Shown: positions 62,977 through 64,000 of the stretch, one piece after another | Layout of the letters: the number at the start of each line of letters is the position of its first letter | How positions within the stretch are numbered: the first letter of the stretch is position 1 | Source of the DNA: Cordylochernes scorpioides | Taxonomy: Eukaryota > Arthropoda > Arachnida > Pseudoscorpiones > Chernetidae | NCBI GenBank assembly: GCA_030710605.1 | Contig: CP092877.1 | Span: 42,454,406 to 42,518,405, forward strand | Direction: 5' to 3' | Length of the DNA: 64,000 nucleotides | Program-made: the position numbers and the translations under genes | Notes under the pieces: generated by a model | The model's input: the letters and a program-made list of their open reading frames with translations, nothing else | Told to the model about the DNA's origin: nothing | Databases searched by the model: none

Positions 62977-63700
62977 TTATGTGTAATAATTTAATTTATT
63001 GACATGTATGGTGTCACTGTCTCTATTGAGAGGTTGATTGGGGCGATCTATTCGAACGACATTGGGTGAGATTATTTCAATTATTGTGTATGGTCCAGTA
63101 AAATATGGTGCTAATTTACCTGTGTCGGGATGTCTATAAATTTTGACCAAAACAAGATCATTCACTTCGAAATGTGGTGTTCTGTGCTGCTTATCAAATG
63201 TTTCTTTATCTTTTTATGCTTATTTTGGGTACGAGAGCGTGCTATCTCTCTAGCTCTAGTTATTTCGGGGTATGGGTTAAGATGAGTTTTTAGATCTGGG
63301 GGGACAACATTGAACATTAAGTAGGTAGGTGGAAAACGTGTGTCAGAATGGGGTGTGTTATTATACGTCTGAGTGACGCGCTTAACTAGTTGAGTCCAAG
63401 AAGCTTTTGGGTTTTCTAGATAAACTAGTCTGAGCTTGCCTGTAATGGTGGCATTTAAGCGTTCTATTAAACCGTTTGCTTTTGGGTTATTTCTTGTGGT
63501 GTGTAGGGGTTGTATACAATGTGTTATTAGAAATTTACAGAATTTTTCTGAGGTAAAAGCCGGCTCTCTGTCAGATAACAGACGTTTTGGAAATCCTTGT
63601 TGTAATACAGTTTTGAGGGTTTGAATGTACGTTAGGGTACTGGTTTACTGGTTAAACTCTCTTTGAGAGTGGTGAAAGCTTGTTGGACAGTTTTATGGTA
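62977..63700 (-). pseudogene. Gypsy-type integrase and RNase H-start remnant of H2
   Basis: The minus strand reads 'QQAFTTLKESLTSKPV' (about 63645-63700, the start of an RNase H domain). It then jumps to 'TLKTVLQQGFPKRLLSDREPAF' (second integrase Asp), 'TTRNNPKANGLIERLNATI' (Glu), 'WTQLVKRVTQTYNNTPH' and, after a frameshift near 63215, 'NDLVLVKIYRHPDTGKLAPYFTGPY' (C-terminal SH3-like domain) to a stop at 62977. RNase H and the first half of integrase are deleted. Confidence 0.82.
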
Positions 63701-64000
63701 TATTTGAAAGATTTTGTTTTCTCGGTGTTCGTGAGTGTTGTGTTTCGACTTTGTTGCGGACTTAGTAAAAACATTATTTAATGATGTCAGGTTTAGATGT
63801 GAGTAAAAGTGCGATTTTCGACGTGAACACGCTGAGATGTGTCACAGGCATGAAGGCGACTTTGTGGCCTGTTAAGTGAGAAAAATTGTTGTGATGCGCT
63901 GTGTGACACGAGTGAGTGAATTAAATGGAAAGGTGTCACGTGAAGTCTTTGTTTTTGGTACAGCATCTAACTTGTTTCACCATGAATAACAAATTTACTA

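Larger units (their letters stand above)
60009..64000 (-). mobile_element. LTR element H2 (same family as H1), cut by window end
   Basis: Left LTR 60009-60724 (starts TGTGGTAACC, ends TTACCA). The interior from 60725 matches H1. A Gypsy-type integrase remnant is on the minus strand at 62977-63640. From 63695 the sequence matches H1's 49235-49560. The second LTR lies beyond the window. Confidence 0.78.

Overview
This window looks like a transposable-element graveyard from an AT-rich arthropod genome (insect or arachnid; I cannot resolve it further). The evidence is the element set: R1/I-like and Jockey-like non-LTR elements with RNase H, Ty3/Gypsy and BEL/Pao LTR elements, and two Tc1/mariner lineages. 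I recognise no host gene, tRNA, rRNA or CRISPR array.

Layout. 1-4882: a GC-richer decayed non-LTR element (+). 4883-6960: a second decayed non-LTR element (-). 7026-24805: copy 1 of a nested composite element, read on the minus strand relative to copy 2. It holds a mariner-like transposon carrying a non-LTR element, which itself carries a Gypsy element. Two young LTR elements landed in it later: a Gypsy derivative (15302-18178, identical 124-bp LTRs, one 828-codon gag-pol frame) and a BEL/Pao derivative (18265-24300). 24806-31130: a MITE, a non-LTR tail, and a Gypsy element (26286-30743) that sits inside another MITE copy. 31131-40507: copy 2 of the composite, inverted relative to copy 1. It is bounded by ~416/425-bp terminal inverted repeats and TA dinucleotides.

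40508-45816: mostly AT-rich sequence with no gene. It contains a 5'-truncated non-LTR tail with a 15-bp target duplication and two strongly palindromic MITEs. 45817-51468: an LTR element with ~718-bp LTRs and almost no coding capacity. 52800-59650: a ~510-bp tandemly duplicated unit. A near full-length R1-like non-LTR element (52891-58694) has inserted in it, and a complete-ended mariner (57186-58472) has inserted in that. 60009-64000: a second copy of the 718-bp-LTR family, running off the window, with an integrase remnant.

How the parts relate. The order of nesting can be read from target-site duplications: mariner-like, then non-LTR, then Gypsy (TSD GTTAA), then the young Gypsy (TSD GTTAC) and BEL (TSD GTGTC). 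The two composite copies share internal junctions and transposase lesions, and their homology ends at the mariner terminus. This suggests that a multi-element package was duplicated after its own transposase was dead. A second recurring theme is integrase loss: both young LTR elements lack the integrase catalytic core through in-frame deletions while keeping gag, protease and RT. A third LTR family at the right edge is deleted over a similar interval.
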